From Aquibacillus albus (GTDB taxonomy: Bacteria; Bacillota; Bacilli; Bacillales; Amphibacillaceae): a stretch of DNA of 64,000 bases. Below the pieces are notes generated by a model. The model did not search any database, was not told the origin of the DNA, and worked only from the letters and a program-made list of their open reading frames with translations. The stretch is taken from NCBI RefSeq assembly GCF_016908325.1, contig NZ_JAFBDR010000001.1, forward strand, positions 62,001 through 126,000, in the 5' to 3' direction. The translations under genes were made by a program, and so were the position numbers. Below are positions 20,653 to 29,045 of this stretch, piece after piece. Position 1 is the first letter of the stretch, and each line of letters opens with the position of its first letter.

Positions 20653-21411
20653 GTGCAACGATATTTTATAGCGGCTGATAATTGGAAAGCAGATAATCAT
20701 ATCGTATTAAGTGCTAATGACTACCACCATATAACTCGTGTTATGCGAATGACCGAAGGAGATAAAATTATCTGTAATCATCCTTATTGTCAAGCGGCCA
20801 TTTGCGTAATTACTAATATTTCTAACGAGCAGGTTATTGCTGCGGTCGAAGAGTGGTTGAACGATTCCGTTGAAATGCCTGTGAACGTTACCGTTGCACA
20901 AGGGTTACCAAAGGGCGATAAATTCGATTTGGTACTTCAAAAAGGTACAGAGTTAGGTGCATCAGCCTTTCTACCATTTGAAGCGAAAAGATCTGTCGTT
21001 AAATGGGATTCAAAAAAAGCGAAGAAGAAACTTGAACGTTTTAACAAAATTGTAAAGGAAGCTAGTGAACAAGCACATCGTAATCGAATTCCAAGTATAG
21101 AAGAAGTATCTCCCTTCCAAAAGTTACTAGAGAAAAGCAAAGCCTATGATGTTAAACTTGTTGCATATGAAGAAGAAACACGATCAGAGCAATACCATAG
21201 CCTGGGTTCTATCTTAAAAGAAATAGATCAAAATCAGTCTGTTCTTATTTGTATTGGACCAGAAGGCGGGTTTACATTAGAAGAAATAAACGCATTAAAG
21301 GAAGTTGGTTTTTATACTGTTCGACTTGGTCCACGTATCCTTCGAACAGAAACAGCTGCCCTCTATTTTTTGTCTAGTATTTCTTATCATTTTGAAGAAT
21401 TGGAGTGGTGA
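20653..21411 (+). CDS. rsmE: 16S rRNA m3U1498 methyltransferase RsmE
   Basis: RsmE makes 3-methyluridine at position 1498 of 16S rRNA. It is a SPOUT-class enzyme of 252 aa. The C-terminal trefoil-knot signature is visible as ICIGPEGGFTLEEI followed by LGPRILRTETAA. The N-terminal PUA-like domain includes the HHITRVMRM segment. It starts at a GTG and its stop lies 2 bp before the mtaB start, so it is part of the dnaJ-prmA-rsmE-mtaB group. Confidence 0.95.
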   Translation: MQRYFIAADNWKADNHIVLSANDYHHITRVMRMTEGDKIICNHPYCQAAICVITNISNEQVIAAVEEWLNDSVEMPVNVTVAQGLPKGDKFDLVLQKGTELGASAFLPFEAKRSVVKWDSKKAKKKLERFNKIVKEASEQAHRNRIPSIEEVSPFQKLLEKSKAYDVKLVAYEEETRSEQYHSLGSILKEIDQNQSVLICIGPEGGFTLEEINALKEVGFYTVRLGPRILRTETAALYFLSSISYHFEELEW

Positions 21412-21413
21412 AA

Positions 21414-22775
21414 ATGCCTACAGTGGCTTTTCATACGTTAGGATGTAAAGTAAATCATTATGAAACGGAAGGCATATGGCAGAAGTTTAAAGCTGCTGGC
21501 TATGAACGGGTTGATTTTGACCATGATTCCGATGTTTATGTTATAAATACATGTACAGTAACTAATACGGGTGATAAAAAAAGCAGGCAAGTAATCCGTC
21601 GTGCTATTCGTAAAAACCCTGAGGCAGTCGTATGTGTCACGGGTTGTTATGCACAAACATCACCTGGTGAAATTATGGAAATTCCAGGAGTCGACGTTGT
21701 AGTCGGTACGCAAGACCGTGGCAAAATGATTGAATATATCGAAGAACATCAAGAATATCGACAACCGATTAATGGTGTATCTAATATTATGAAGAATCGT
21801 GTGTTCGAGGAAATGGATGTTCCAGAATTTTCAGATCGGACAAGAGCTTCATTAAAAATACAAGAAGGCTGTAACAACTTTTGTACATTTTGCATTATCC
21901 CGTGGTCACGAGGGTTATTAAGGTCAAGAGAACCTGAAAATGTTTTAAAACAAGCTCAACAATTAGTGGATGCAGGCTATAAAGAAATCGTATTAACAGG
22001 TATTCATACAGCGGGTTATGGGGAAGACATGAAAGATTATAATTTTGCCCAATTACTCCGTGATTTAGAAGAAAAGGTAGTTGGATTAAAACGTATTAGA
22101 ATTTCATCAATTGAAGCTAGTCAAATTACCGATGAAGTAATTGAAGTGTTAGATCAATCATCAAAGATAGTAAGGCATTTACACATTCCGTTGCAATCAG
22201 GGTCAGACACTGTGTTAGAGCGAATGAGAAGAAAGTATTCTTCATCCTTTTATAAGGCAAGGGTGGAAAAAATCAAACAGGCACTGCCTGGGCTTGCTAT
22301 TACTTCTGATGTAATTGTTGGATTTCCAGGAGAAACAGAAGATGAGTTTATGGAAACATATCGCTTTATCCAAGAAATTGGTTTCTCCGAGCTTCATGTT
22401 TTTCCATTTTCAAGAAGAACTGGGACTCCAGCTGCACGAATGGATAATCAAGTAGAAGATGAAGTCAAAAATGATCGTGTTCATAAACTTATTGACCTTT
22501 CTAATAAGCAAGCAAAAGAATATGCTTCCATGTTTGAAGGTGAAGTATTAGAAGTAATTCCAGAGGAACGTTTGACAGATGACAAGGAAGAAGAAAATAT
22601 TTTTGTTGGCTATACAGATAACTATTTAAAAGTTAAATTTGCAGGGTCAGAAGATATGATTGGAAAAATTGTTCGTGTCAAAATTAAAGATTCTGGATAT
22701 CCGTATAATGAAGGTACATTTGTCCGGATAATGGATGAACCGAATATAAATGAGAAAGTGGAATTATCGTCATAA
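21414..22775 (+). CDS. mtaB: tRNA t6A37 methylthiotransferase MtaB
   Basis: MtaB (YqeV) converts t6A to ms2t6A at tRNA position 37, next to the anticodon. The 453-aa protein has an N-terminal UPF0004 domain with three iron-sulfur cysteines (TLGCKVNHYE, INTCTVTN, CVTGCYAQ), then the radical-SAM motif GCNNFCTFC. A C-terminal TRAM RNA-binding domain ends it. I start at the ATG at 21414, preceded by GGAGTGG; the GTG at 21405 is inside that site. A very strong terminator follows. Confidence 0.95.
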   Translation: MPTVAFHTLGCKVNHYETEGIWQKFKAAGYERVDFDHDSDVYVINTCTVTNTGDKKSRQVIRRAIRKNPEAVVCVTGCYAQTSPGEIMEIPGVDVVVGTQDRGKMIEYIEEHQEYRQPINGVSNIMKNRVFEEMDVPEFSDRTRASLKIQEGCNNFCTFCIIPWSRGLLRSREPENVLKQAQQLVDAGYKEIVLTGIHTAGYGEDMKDYNFAQLLRDLEEKVVGLKRIRISSIEASQITDEVIEVLDQSSKIVRHLHIPLQSGSDTVLERMRRKYSSSFYKARVEKIKQALPGLAITSDVIVGFPGETEDEFMETYRFIQEIGFSELHVFPFSRRTGTPAARMDNQVEDEVKNDRVHKLIDLSNKQAKEYASMFEGEVLEVIPEERLTDDKEEENIFVGYTDNYLKVKFAGSEDMIGKIVRVKIKDSGYPYNEGTFVRIMDEPNINEKVELSS

Positions 22776-22783
22776 ACTACTAT

Positions 22784-22829
22784 ACAATAGGGATAAACGG
22801 CATTACGTTTGTCTCTATTGTTTTTTTTG
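22784..22829 (+). terminator. Terminator after mtaB
   Basis: A 16-bp stem with two wobble pairs (22784-22799 with 22806-22821), a 6-nt loop GCATTA and a run of eight T form one of the strongest terminators in the window. Its last stem bases overlap the -35 box proposed for deoC. Confidence 0.92.
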
Positions 22830-22847
22830 AAATATTCGTGCTATGAT
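22818..22847 (+). promoter_or_regulatory. Probable promoter of deoC
   Basis: TTGTTT (22818-22823) and TATGAT (22842-22847) are 18 bp apart, with TG one base before the -10 (extended -10). The -35 box lies in the preceding terminator. Confidence 0.5.
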
Positions 22848-22880
22848 GATGCTGAATAAAATAAAAGGAGCAGTCTTGAC

Positions 22881-23552
22881 ATGAACCTTGAACTAGCAAG
22901 AATGATAGACCATACTCAATTAAAGCCAGATACTAAAAAAGAAAAGATTGATCAAATTATTCAAGAAGCAAAAGAAAATGGGTTTGCATCTGTTTGTGTT
23001 AATCCATACTGGGTAAGTTATTGTTATAATCATCTCCAAGAATCTGATGTGAAAGTATGTACTGTTATTGGTTTCCCACTAGGTGCAACAACAACGGAAA
23101 CGAAAGCGTTTGAGACGTCACAAGCTATCAAGAACGGTGCAACCGAAGTAGATATGGTCATTAATGTGGGAGCATTAAAATCAAAGGAATTGGATACTGT
23201 CGAAGCTGATATTAAGGCGGTAGTAGAAGCTGCAAAAGGACATGCACTAACAAAGGTTATCATTGAAACTTCTCTTTTAACGGATGATGAAAAAGTGGTT
23301 GCTTGCAAACTTGCTAAACGAGCAGGTGCAGATTTTGTTAAAACTTCTACTGGTTTCTCCGGTGGAGGAGCAACTGTGGAAGATATTACACTTATGCGGA
23401 AAACTGTAGGAAGTGAAATGGGAGTAAAAGCTTCTGGAGGAGTTCGTGACCTTGAAACGACAAATGCAATGATTGAAGCAGGTGCAACTAGAATTGGTGC
23501 AAGTGCTGGAGTGCAAATTATTGCTGGAGAGAAAGGTAAAATGGATTATTAA
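22881..23552 (+). CDS. deoC: Deoxyribose-phosphate aldolase
   Basis: DeoC splits 2-deoxyribose-5-phosphate into glyceraldehyde-3-phosphate and acetaldehyde in deoxynucleoside breakdown. The 223-aa protein is a TIM barrel. It contains the Schiff-base lysine in [16 protein letters not shown] (near residue 153), the [10 protein letters not shown] start and [14 protein letters not shown] near the end. The ATG follows AAAAGGAGCAG. It stands alone between terminators rather than in a deo operon. Confidence 0.96.
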   Translation: MNLELARMIDHTQLKPDTKKEKIDQIIQEAKENGFASVCVNPYWVSYCYNHLQESDVKVCTVIGFPLGATTTETKAFETSQAIKNGATEVDMVINVGALKSKELDTVEADIKAVVEAAKGHALTKVIIETSLLTDDEKVVACKLAKRAGADFVKTSTGFSGGGATVEDITLMRKTVGSEMGVKASGGVRDLETTNAMIEAGATRIGASAGVQIIAGEKGKMDY

Positions 23553-23644
23553 TAAGCCTTGTTAAAGATTGTGTTGATTATTAGTTTCTTTTGCCATATA
23601 ATTAGTCATAAATGAATCGAACAATACTGCTTTTGACAAAGAAG

Positions 23645-23676
23645 AAGCTGTCCTCATACAAAGGGACAGCTTTTCT
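23645..23676. terminator. Bidirectional terminator between deoC and yqeW
   Basis: AAGCTGTCC (23645-23653) pairs with GGACAGCTT (23664-23672) around a 10-nt loop. T-rich sequence follows on both strands, and the two flanking genes converge here. Confidence 0.75.
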
Positions 23677-24616
23677 ATGTTTTGATACTAATTTGTTGAC
23701 CATGAATTTTCATGATAAACTTTTGAAACAAATGAATAAAAGGAAGAAATATTAAAACAGATAATACATTAAAAAGAACCGATATGTGTGCTAGTTGCTC
23801 CTTAAGGTTTGTCGATAGAAGCTGAGCAACATCACTCAAGCTATCTAAGAATGGTATAAATAATAATACGCCAGCAATATTAAACCAAACGTGTGCCATT
23901 GCCACAAGCTTTGCTTCTTTATTCGTCCCTAGAGTAGCAAGTATGGACGTGAAGCACGTTCCAATATTGGCCCCAAGAACAATAGCGATGGAAGCTGCTA
24001 TAGTAAGTATTCCTTCATCTAAAAAACTCATTGTAATTCCGATTGTCGCACTAGAAGATTGAATAATAGCACTTACGATTAGCCCGATAATTACTCCGAT
24101 GTGCGGATTCGACTCCGAGTATTGAATGCTTTGACTTAATATCGGCATCCGGGCAACCTCAGTTGCTAACGATTCAAATCCATTCAATGATACAAAAATA
24201 CTTCCTAATCCTACAAATATAGCCCCTAAACTAAATGCAACTTTGTTTGGAAAAAATAATAAGATAGCTCCAATAATAAGGATAGCTGTTTCAGGAATAA
24301 AATCGGAATATGCCAATATTTCTCCAGTTGCAGTGGTTCCAATATTGGCACCAAATATTACCCCAATAGAGTTTTTAAATGATATGTAACCTAAACTTAC
24401 GAAGCTAATCGTTAGAATCATAATTAGGGAACTACTTTGTAAAAGAACAGTAGCAATACAACCTGTTAATAATCCAACGGGGAAACTTTTTGTTAAATTA
24501 GCTAATACATCTTTCATTTTTTGATAGGAAAGCTGATACAGTCCAGTTCGTAATATACTCATTCCTAAAAAAAACAACATAATAAATATAGCAGTAAGCG
24601 AAATTAAATCTCCCAA
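23675..24616 (-). CDS. yqeW: Na/Pi cotransporter family protein YqeW
   Basis: This 313-aa polytopic membrane protein belongs to the Na+-dependent phosphate cotransporter (PNaS) family. It shows the paired QSSS repeats typical of that family: TVLLQSSSLIMIL near residue 50 and AIIQSSSATIGI near 185. Each is followed by a GANIGT motif. It has no PhoU-like tail, unlike the larger paralogue at 55297. I start at a TTG (5' base 24616) because AGAGGTGA precedes it; the longer frame from 24661 has no binding site. Position matches B. subtilis yqeW. Phosphate as the substrate is inferred from the family. Confidence 0.88.
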   Translation of the reverse strand: MGDLISLTAIFIMLFFLGMSILRTGLYQLSYQKMKDVLANLTKSFPVGLLTGCIATVLLQSSSLIMILTISFVSLGYISFKNSIGVIFGANIGTTATGEILAYSDFIPETAILIIGAILLFFPNKVAFSLGAIFVGLGSIFVSLNGFESLATEVARMPILSQSIQYSESNPHIGVIIGLIVSAIIQSSSATIGITMSFLDEGILTIAASIAIVLGANIGTCFTSILATLGTNKEAKLVAMAHVWFNIAGVLLFIPFLDSLSDVAQLLSTNLKEQLAHISVLFNVLSVLIFLPFIHLFQKFIMKIHGQQISIKT

Positions 24617-24699
24617 CTTGTTCACCTCTATATCATTATATGGACAAGATTTTCGATTCATGATTTTTATTAAACAATAATATTATTAGTCAGAAAAAG

Positions 24700-24728
24700 T
24701 TGACCAAAAAAAATCATTATATTATAAT
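24700..24728 (+). promoter_or_regulatory. Sigma-A promoter of rpsU
   Basis: TTGACC and a perfect TATAAT are spaced exactly 17 bp apart, 70 bp before the rpsU start codon. Confidence 0.85.
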
Positions 24729-24797
24729 TGTCGATAGGCATATGTAGTACATATGCTGTTACAAATTGTTGTACGCTTCGGAGGGAGGGATATTAGT

Positions 24798-24974
24798 ATG
24801 TCAAACACAACTCGCGTTCGTAAAAACGAGTCACTTGAAGATGCTCTTCGTCGCTTTAAACGCAGTGTATCTAAAAACGGTACATTGGCTGAATATCGTA
24901 AAAAAGAATTTTATGAAAAACCTAGTGTGCGTCGTAAGAAAAAGTCTGAGGCTGCTAGAAAGCGTAAGTATTAA
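24798..24974 (+). CDS. rpsU: 30S ribosomal protein bS21
   Basis: bS21 is a small basic 30S protein located near the mRNA exit site. In B. subtilis its loss changes motility and biofilm behaviour. The 58-aa sequence starts [20 protein letters not shown] and ends in a highly basic tail ([14 protein letters not shown]). The ATG follows GGAGGGAGGG. An ORF extending upstream to 24753 would include the binding site. yqeY follows 18 bp later. Confidence 0.97.
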   Translation: MSNTTRVRKNESLEDALRRFKRSVSKNGTLAEYRKKEFYEKPSVRRKKKSEAARKRKY

Positions 24975-24992
24975 AGAGGGTGCGAAGAAAAA

Positions 24993-25439
24993 ATGTCAAT
25001 AGTTGAACGTCTAAACCAGGATATGAAACAAGCGATGAAAAATAAGGATAGAGAAACCTTAAGTGTTATTCGCATGGTAAAAGCTTCACTTCAAAATGAA
25101 GCAATCAAACTGGGAAAAGACAATCTATCTGAAGAAGAAGAGTTATCTGTTTTGACTAAAGAGTTAAAACAACGTAACGATTCCCTCCGAGAATTTGACG
25201 AAGCTGGACGCGATGATCTTGTAGAGAAACTGAAAGATGAAATTAAAGTTTTACAAGTATATATGCCAGAACAGCTAACTCAAGAAGAGCTTGAAGATAT
25301 TGTTTTAGAAACAATAAAAGAGGTTAATGCTACCACGAAAAAAGAAATGGGAAAAGTAATGAGTGCTATCATGCCTAAAATTAAAGGCAAAGCAGATGGT
25401 TCACAAGTCAATCAATTTGTTCAAAAGCATCTTACTTAA
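24993..25439 (+). CDS. yqeY: GatB/YqeY domain protein
   Basis: YqeY (148 aa) is a helical protein whose C-terminal domain resembles the tRNA-binding tail of GatB, the Asn/Gln-tRNA amidotransferase subunit. Its own function is unknown. Family segments visible are the N-terminal [20 protein letters not shown], the middle [11 protein letters not shown] and the C-terminal [29 protein letters not shown]. It is the second gene of the rpsU-yqeY operon and is followed by a hairpin. Confidence 0.93.
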   Translation: MSIVERLNQDMKQAMKNKDRETLSVIRMVKASLQNEAIKLGKDNLSEEEELSVLTKELKQRNDSLREFDEAGRDDLVEKLKDEIKVLQVYMPEQLTQEELEDIVLETIKEVNATTKKEMGKVMSAIMPKIKGKADGSQVNQFVQKHLT

Positions 25440-25475
25440 TGTAGATAACCTTTGATGATTCAAATATGCTTTTGT

Positions 25476-25510
25476 AAATCCCTTGTCATACAATTGACAA
25501 GGGATTTATT
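25476..25510 (+). terminator. Terminator after yqeY
   Basis: A perfect 13-bp stem (AAATCCCTTGTCA and complement) with a 6-nt loop TACAAT. The downstream T content is modest. Confidence 0.75.
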
Positions 25511-25553
25511 ATGGTTTATATTCTAAACATTTTTTAAGAAAATAAAATGTTTG

Positions 25554-25582
25554 TGAAACCCTCTTCATCACTATTACGTATT
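25554..25582 (+). promoter_or_regulatory. Sigma-W type ECF promoter of yqeZ-floA
   Basis: TGAAAC (25554-25559) and CGTATT (25577-25582) are 17 bp apart. This matches the sigma-W family consensus TGAAAC/CGTA in sequence, with a spacer one base longer than the usual 16. The orthologous yqeZ-yqfA-yqfB operon is in the sigma-W regulon of B. subtilis, which supports the call. Confidence 0.75.
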
Positions 25583-25616
25583 ACATGTGTACATAAAAAT
25601 AGAAAGGAGGTTCGGA

Positions 25617-26954
25617 GTGAAGATTTATACAACAAGATTACTATTTTATTTTGTTGGTATCCTTTTAGCACTTGGTGTTTCAATTAATGCGATACATGCT
25701 GAATCCAATGGGGAAGGAAAGCTTATTTATATTATCCCAATTGAAAAAGAAGTGGAAAGAGGGTTAGAAGCCTTCTTAACCCGTACGACAGAAGAAGCAA
25801 AAGAAGAAAACGCTGATCATATCATTTTTGAAATCGATACTCCTGGTGGAAGAGTAGATGCGGCCAATAATATTGGTGAGTTATTTCAGAATATAGAAAT
25901 CCCTACTACTTCTTTTATTACTAGCCAAGCACTTTCAGCGGGATCCTATATCGCCTTAAATACCGATTATATTTATATGAAACCGCAAGCTACTATGGGT
26001 GCTAGTGGAGTTATTACTTCTGATGGAAATGCAGCTGAAAAAAAAGCCCAATCAGCATGGCTTGCAGCTATGAAAAGTGCTGCTTCATCTAAGGGGAGGG
26101 ATCCTCTCTATGCAGCTGCTATGGCTGATCCTGATATTGACTTAGAAGAATATGGGGCTCCTGAAGGCGAATATCTAACACTGGAACCGTCATCTGCGGT
26201 TGAAGTAGGATATGCAGAGGATATAGTTGAGCACCGAACAGAACTACTTAGTAAATTAGGTTTATCGAACGCTACGGTTGTAGAGACGGAGCCAACACTC
26301 GCCGAAGAAATTGCTCGTTTTATAACGCATCCAGCTGTTGTGCCAATATTGCTTTCCATCGCAAGTATTGGATTGATTGTAGAGTTGTATTCGCCTGGTT
26401 TTGGGATACCTGGTTCCATGGGTCTTTTGTCGCTAGTGCTATTTTTTTACGGTCATATCGTAGCGGGATTAGCTGGTTATGAATCCATTATTCTGTTAAT
26501 ATTAGGTATTATATTGGTTGTTGTAGAAATATTCGTTCCTGGTGGTATTTTAGGTATTATTGGTATCGGTGCTATTATCTTTTCGTTATTCTTATCAGGA
26601 CAAGACATGGGTCATATGGCTTGGAGTGTAGGAATAGCTATCCTTGTTTCGATTATCGTATCTGTTATTTTGTATAAAACGATGGGATTAGAAAAAGGAA
26701 TTTTTAAACATATTATTTTGAAAGATGCAACAACAACAGAAAAAGGATATATTTCCTCTGTAAACCGGGTAGAATTAGTTGGGCAGGAAGGAAAAACATT
26801 AACTCCGCTCCGGCCTTCAGGTACAGCCATTTTTGATGAGGAACGTCTGGATGTGGTTAGCGAAGGTGGATTTATTAGTAGTGATAAATCTGTCAAAGTT
26901 GTCAAAACAGAAGGAGCTCGGATTGTAGTTCGAGAGATAGTAGAAAAAAATTAG
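25617..26954 (+). CDS. yqeZ: Long NfeD protein (YqeZ), membrane serine protease
   Basis: This is a full-length NfeD protein of 445 aa that partners the flotillin-like FloA at the membrane. An N-terminal signal sequence (about 1-27) precedes a ClpP-class protease domain with the nucleophile serine in [12 protein letters not shown] and the substrate-loop [10 protein letters not shown]. Several membrane helices (about 235-360) and a C-terminal OB-fold NfeD domain follow. The GTG start at 25617 lies 7 nt after AAAGGAGG; an earlier in-frame GTG lacks a site. The upstream sigma-W-like promoter suggests induction by envelope stress. floA follows 10 bp later. Confidence 0.92.
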   Translation: MKIYTTRLLFYFVGILLALGVSINAIHAESNGEGKLIYIIPIEKEVERGLEAFLTRTTEEAKEENADHIIFEIDTPGGRVDAANNIGELFQNIEIPTTSFITSQALSAGSYIALNTDYIYMKPQATMGASGVITSDGNAAEKKAQSAWLAAMKSAASSKGRDPLYAAAMADPDIDLEEYGAPEGEYLTLEPSSAVEVGYAEDIVEHRTELLSKLGLSNATVVETEPTLAEEIARFITHPAVVPILLSIASIGLIVELYSPGFGIPGSMGLLSLVLFFYGHIVAGLAGYESIILLILGIILVVVEIFVPGGILGIIGIGAIIFSLFLSGQDMGHMAWSVGIAILVSIIVSVILYKTMGLEKGIFKHIILKDATTTEKGYISSVNRVELVGQEGKTLTPLRPSGTAIFDEERLDVVSEGGFISSDKSVKVVKTEGARIVVREIVEKN

Positions 26955-26964
26955 GAGGAATAGT

Positions 26965-27954
26965 ATGGAGATTCAAGAACTTTTACCGATCATAATCATT
27001 GGTATTATTATTATTGCTATTGCTGTTTTATTCACATTTATTCCCGTAATGCTATGGATTAGTGCACTAGCAGCGGGTGTTCGTGTAAGTATTTTTAATT
27101 TAGTAGGTATGCGCTTAAGAAGAGTTGTTCCTGCTCGTGTGATTAACCCTTTAATTAAGGCTCATAAAGCTGGTATTGATGTGAGTAACAACCAATTAGA
27201 GGGTCACTACCTAGCAGGTGGTAATGTCGACCGTGTGGTTAATGCACTGATTGCCGCTCAACGTGCTAATATCGAATTAAGTTTTGAAAGAGCTGCAGCG
27301 ATCGATTTAGCTGGTCGAGATGTGTTAGAAGCTGTGCAAATGAGTGTAAATCCAAAAGTTATTGAAACTCCATTTATTGCTGGTATCGCAATGGATGGTA
27401 TTGAAGTAAAGGCAAAAGCTAGAATTACTGTTCGAGCAAACATTGATCGATTAGTCGGTGGTGCTGGGGAAGATACAGTCATTGCACGTGTCGGTGAAGG
27501 TGTTGTAAGTACAATTGGTAGTTCTGAAGCACACACAAAAGTATTAGAAAATCCAGATTCAATTTCACATAATGTTTTAAACAGAGGTTTAGATGCAGGA
27601 ACGGCATTTGAAATTTTATCGATTGATATTGCGGATGTTGATATCGGTAAAAACATTGGGGCTATACTACAAACAGATCAGGCAGAAGCAGATAAGAATA
27701 TTGCACAAGCGAAAGCTGAAGAACGTCGTGCTATGGCTGTTGCGCAAGAGCAAGAAATGCTTGCCCGTGTTCAAGAAATGCGTGCGAAGGTTGTGGAAGC
27801 AGAAGCAGAAGTTCCACAAGCATTGGCAGAAGCATTGCGTTCAGGAAATATGGGTGTAATGGATTATATGAATTATAAGAACATTAACGCTGATACGGAT
27901 ATGCGTGATTCAATTGGTAAGATTTCTAAAAATGAAAACGAAGAGGAAGAATAA
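26965..27954 (+). CDS. floA: Flotillin-like protein FloA
   Basis: FloA (YqfA) scaffolds membrane microdomains in Bacillus. The 329-aa protein has an N-terminal membrane hairpin (about residues 5-45), an SPFH-like domain, and a long Ala/Glu-rich coiled coil (about 230-295). An essentially invariant family segment is [35 protein letters not shown], here given as positions 132-166. It is co-transcribed with yqeZ and the next small gene. Confidence 0.96.
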   Translation: MEIQELLPIIIIGIIIIAIAVLFTFIPVMLWISALAAGVRVSIFNLVGMRLRRVVPARVINPLIKAHKAGIDVSNNQLEGHYLAGGNVDRVVNALIAAQRANIELSFERAAAIDLAGRDVLEAVQMSVNPKVIETPFIAGIAMDGIEVKAKARITVRANIDRLVGGAGEDTVIARVGEGVVSTIGSSEAHTKVLENPDSISHNVLNRGLDAGTAFEILSIDIADVDIGKNIGAILQTDQAEADKNIAQAKAEERRAMAVAQEQEMLARVQEMRAKVVEAEAEVPQALAEALRSGNMGVMDYMNYKNINADTDMRDSIGKISKNENEEEE

Positions 27955-27984
27955 AATGTATAATCCTCGAAAAGGAGGGTTTTC

Positions 27985-28452
27985 ATGGAAGATCTTATAG
28001 GAATTATCATAGCAATATTTGTTATAGGTAGCTGGTTATTTGGTTCTAAAAAGGAAGATAAGAAAAATACAAACAGGCCACCAGTAAAGCGTGATATTCC
28101 TCGTCCAACCCCGACTCCATCTGGAAGAGTAGGGCAAGAAGTAGAAGACGTTTTGGAAACACAATCCGAAGCATTTAAGGATAAGAAACAAGAGCAATTA
28201 GAGGCGTTAAAAGATAAAATAGAAAGTGGAAAACATACGGTTGAAGGAAGTGGTGGTGAATGGGATCAACGAGAGACCTCTCAAAAACCTAAACTTAAGC
28301 CTGTTGACAGAAGTGTCAAACAGTCCACCATTTCTGTTAGACGTAATTTATCTAGTAATAAGATAGTTGAAAGTGTCATTATGGCTGAGGTACTAAGTCC
28401 GCCAAAGGCACATCAAAAAAATCAATCTCGACCACCGAATAGAAGGATATAA
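27985..28452 (+). CDS. Small membrane-anchored protein downstream of floA
   Basis: This 155-aa protein has one N-terminal hydrophobic segment (about residues 4-20, DLIGIIIAIFVIGSWLFG) and then a long hydrophilic, probably disordered chain. The chain is rich in Lys, Pro, Ser and Gln with a PTPTPSGRVGQE stretch. I recognise no domain. By position, 30 bp after floA with a strong AAAGGAGG, it corresponds to yqfB of B. subtilis, but sequence identity with that gene is not something I can confirm. It should be in the same sigma-W-type transcript. A tail-anchored partner of the NfeD-flotillin pair is only an inference. Confidence 0.75.
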   Translation: MEDLIGIIIAIFVIGSWLFGSKKEDKKNTNRPPVKRDIPRPTPTPSGRVGQEVEDVLETQSEAFKDKKQEQLEALKDKIESGKHTVEGSGGEWDQRETSQKPKLKPVDRSVKQSTISVRRNLSSNKIVESVIMAEVLSPPKAHQKNQSRPPNRRI

Positions 28453-28457
28453 ATACG

Positions 28458-28498
28458 AAAAAACCTTTGTCACTAAATGACAAAGGTTTTTTTCTTTT
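28458..28498 (+). terminator. Terminator of the yqeZ-floA operon
   Basis: A perfect 15-bp stem (AAAAAACCTTTGTCA and complement) with a 5-nt loop CTAAA and a T-rich end. The stop codon of the preceding gene lies six bases upstream. Confidence 0.92.
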
Positions 28499-28560
28499 GG
28501 CTCTAGGATTTAGTAGAAGATGAAAATTGAATTGTCCTCTCAGGAAAGACAAATGTCCAC

Positions 28561-28583
28561 AAAGGGGGTCAGACCCCTTTTGG
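28561..28583. repeat. Compact GC-rich palindrome containing GGGGTCAGACCCC
   Basis: AAAGGGGGT and ACCCCTTTT pair around a three-base loop CAG, with one G-T pair. It lies in the 286-bp gap between the yqeZ-floA operon and yqfC, after that operon's terminator. It shares the core GGGTCAGA with the 17-bp inverted repeat after pstS (63526). I see no gene that it would terminate. Confidence 0.5.
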
Positions 28584-28707
28584 AGCAAATTTTCTACATA
28601 CTCTTTTCCTTTTGTTCATATTGATAATAGAGGTAATAAGTCTAAAAAAATGTAGGTACAACTATTTATTTACGGTGATATTACTGTTCTTATATAGACG
28701 TCTATTA

Positions 28708-28715
28708 CATACACA
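28708..28715 (+). promoter_or_regulatory. Possible sigma-E -10 box for yqfC-yqfD
   Basis: CATACACA resembles the mother-cell sigma-E -10 consensus (CATACA-T) and lies about 24 bp before the yqfC start. An ATAT-type -35 is present (TTATATA), but at a shorter spacing than usual. The yqfCD pair belongs to the sigma-E regulon in B. subtilis, which is the main support. Confidence 0.35.
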
Positions 28716-28738
28716 TTATGTGAGAGGGGGCATCTTAG

Positions 28739-29020
28739 ATGAAAAAGCTGCAACAAAAAATTGGTAATTGGCTGACTGAACACCTTGAATTACCACCTGA
28801 TGTTGTCCTCGAACTTCCTAGAATTACAACAATTGGACAAATACATGCTTACATAGAGAATCATCATGGTCTTATTTTATTTTCTGATAATGAACTTCGA
28901 CTAAAAATGAAGCAAGGATATTTAAAAATAACAGGTAATAAATTTGTTCTAAAAATGATGCTACCAGAAGAGATTCTCTTAGAAGGAACCATCAAAGAAA
29001 TTGTATTTATCGAAGATTAG
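28739..29020 (+). CDS. yqfC: Sporulation protein YqfC
   Basis: YqfC is a 93-aa protein of the spore-former-specific YabP/YqfC family. It has a charged N-terminus and a beta-rich body, with the conserved LELPRITTIGQIHAYIENH and LLEGTIKEIVFIE segments. It is paired with yqfD in essentially all endospore formers and is under mother-cell control in B. subtilis. Molecular function is unknown. The ATG follows AGAGGGGG. Confidence 0.88.
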   Translation: MKKLQQKIGNWLTEHLELPPDVVLELPRITTIGQIHAYIENHHGLILFSDNELRLKMKQGYLKITGNKFVLKMMLPEEILLEGTIKEIVFIED

Positions 29021-29045
29021 GAATTGGGATGGAAGGAGAAATTGT

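Noticed and set aside
27258-27656. Reverse-strand 132-codon ORF inside floA
   Set aside because: It is an antisense shadow of a highly conserved gene and has no start signals or recognisable protein features.
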